Origin: Adenophora triphylla var. japonica
Lineage: Eukaryota; Streptophyta; Magnoliopsida; Asterales; Campanulaceae
NCBI GenBank assembly: GCA_022495995.1
Contig: JAFEMH010001471.1
Span: 1 to 64,000 of the forward strand
Direction of reading: 5' to 3'
DNA: 64,000 nt
This document shows, in pieces, positions 63,890-64,000 of this stretch (position 1 is the first letter of the stretch; every line of letters starts with the position of its first letter). Made by a program: the position numbers and the translations under genes. The notes below the pieces were generated by a model. The model made no database searches, was not told where the DNA came from, and worked only from the letters and a program-made list of their open reading frames with translations.

Positions 63890-64000
63890 ATAGCTCAGCG
63901 ATTATGTGAAGGCTGGAGCATAAGCTGGCGGTATTGCTGAAATTGAGGAGCAGTGTGATGGAGCCCAACTCGTTACGAGGAGGCGAGGGCGATGGAGCCC

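Larger units (their letters stand above)
54180..64000 (-). mobile_element. Element G: minus-strand LTR retroelement of the element B family
   Basis: The 3' LTR is at 54180-56055 and its polypurine tract is on the minus strand at 56056-56066. The interior extends to the window end, so the 5' LTR is outside. It inserted within the integrase of element F. Gag remnants, post-gag module, module A, long shared block and module B occur in the same order as in element B, read in reverse. No polymerase genes are recognised. Confidence 0.82.

Overview
The window is nuclear DNA of a flowering plant, most likely a eudicot. The evidence is plant-type Ty3/gypsy retroelements, Stowaway, CACTA and PIF/Harbinger DNA transposons with clean target-site duplications, GT-AG introns, and one recognisable plant gene. 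It is almost entirely nested transposable elements. The only locus that looks like an intact host gene is a two-exon group-1 LEA (late embryogenesis abundant) protein at 48261-49586.

Left part (1-31762). Element A (1-10912, +) is a young LTR retroelement with nearly identical LTRs, a tRNA-Arg-type primer-binding site and a polypurine tract. It has a gag-like zinc-knuckle ORF but no protease, reverse transcriptase or integrase; the rest of its interior is tandem arrays. Element B (10913-24509, +) has the same plan plus an antisense ORF encoding a plant mobile domain (PMD). Element C (24510-27707, +) is the 3' end of a Tat-type element with a different antisense ORF. Element D (27934 to about 30745, +) is a long 5' LTR plus primer site, carrying a CACTA MITE. 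Element E (about 30745-31762, -) is the 5' end of another Tat-type element.

Middle (31763-50210). A CACTA transposon remnant ends at 34237 inside the protease region of a minus-strand Ty1/copia pseudogene (34258 to about 36200). Then follow a foldback element (36735-37226), a mariner transposase fragment (37732-38073), and a complete 7.1-kb non-autonomous CACTA element (38291-45437). The last carries exon fragments of at least three host genes: CCT2 chaperonin, a WDR74/NSA1-like WD-repeat protein, and a NOL1/NOP2/sun RNA methyltransferase. A PIF/Harbinger-type element (46297-47162) and the LEA gene, flanked and invaded by Stowaway MITEs, complete this part.

Right part (50211-64000). Element F (-) is a Tat-type element with 3' LTR, antisense ORF and integrase end. 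Its integrase is cut at 54180 by element G (-, 54180 to beyond the window), which belongs to the same family as B.

The most unusual signal is at RNA level. Four distinct LTR families share a short hairpin module with compensatory stem changes, and a second copy of the primer-site core sits inside each of those LTRs. Almost every tandem array inside these protein-poor elements is built from units containing an inverted repeat, some with UNCG or GNRA tetraloops. Identical non-coding modules recur in the same order in A, B and G. I read this as a non-autonomous family kept by cis-acting RNA structure rather than by its own proteins. That reading is inference; the structures are visible in the sequence.
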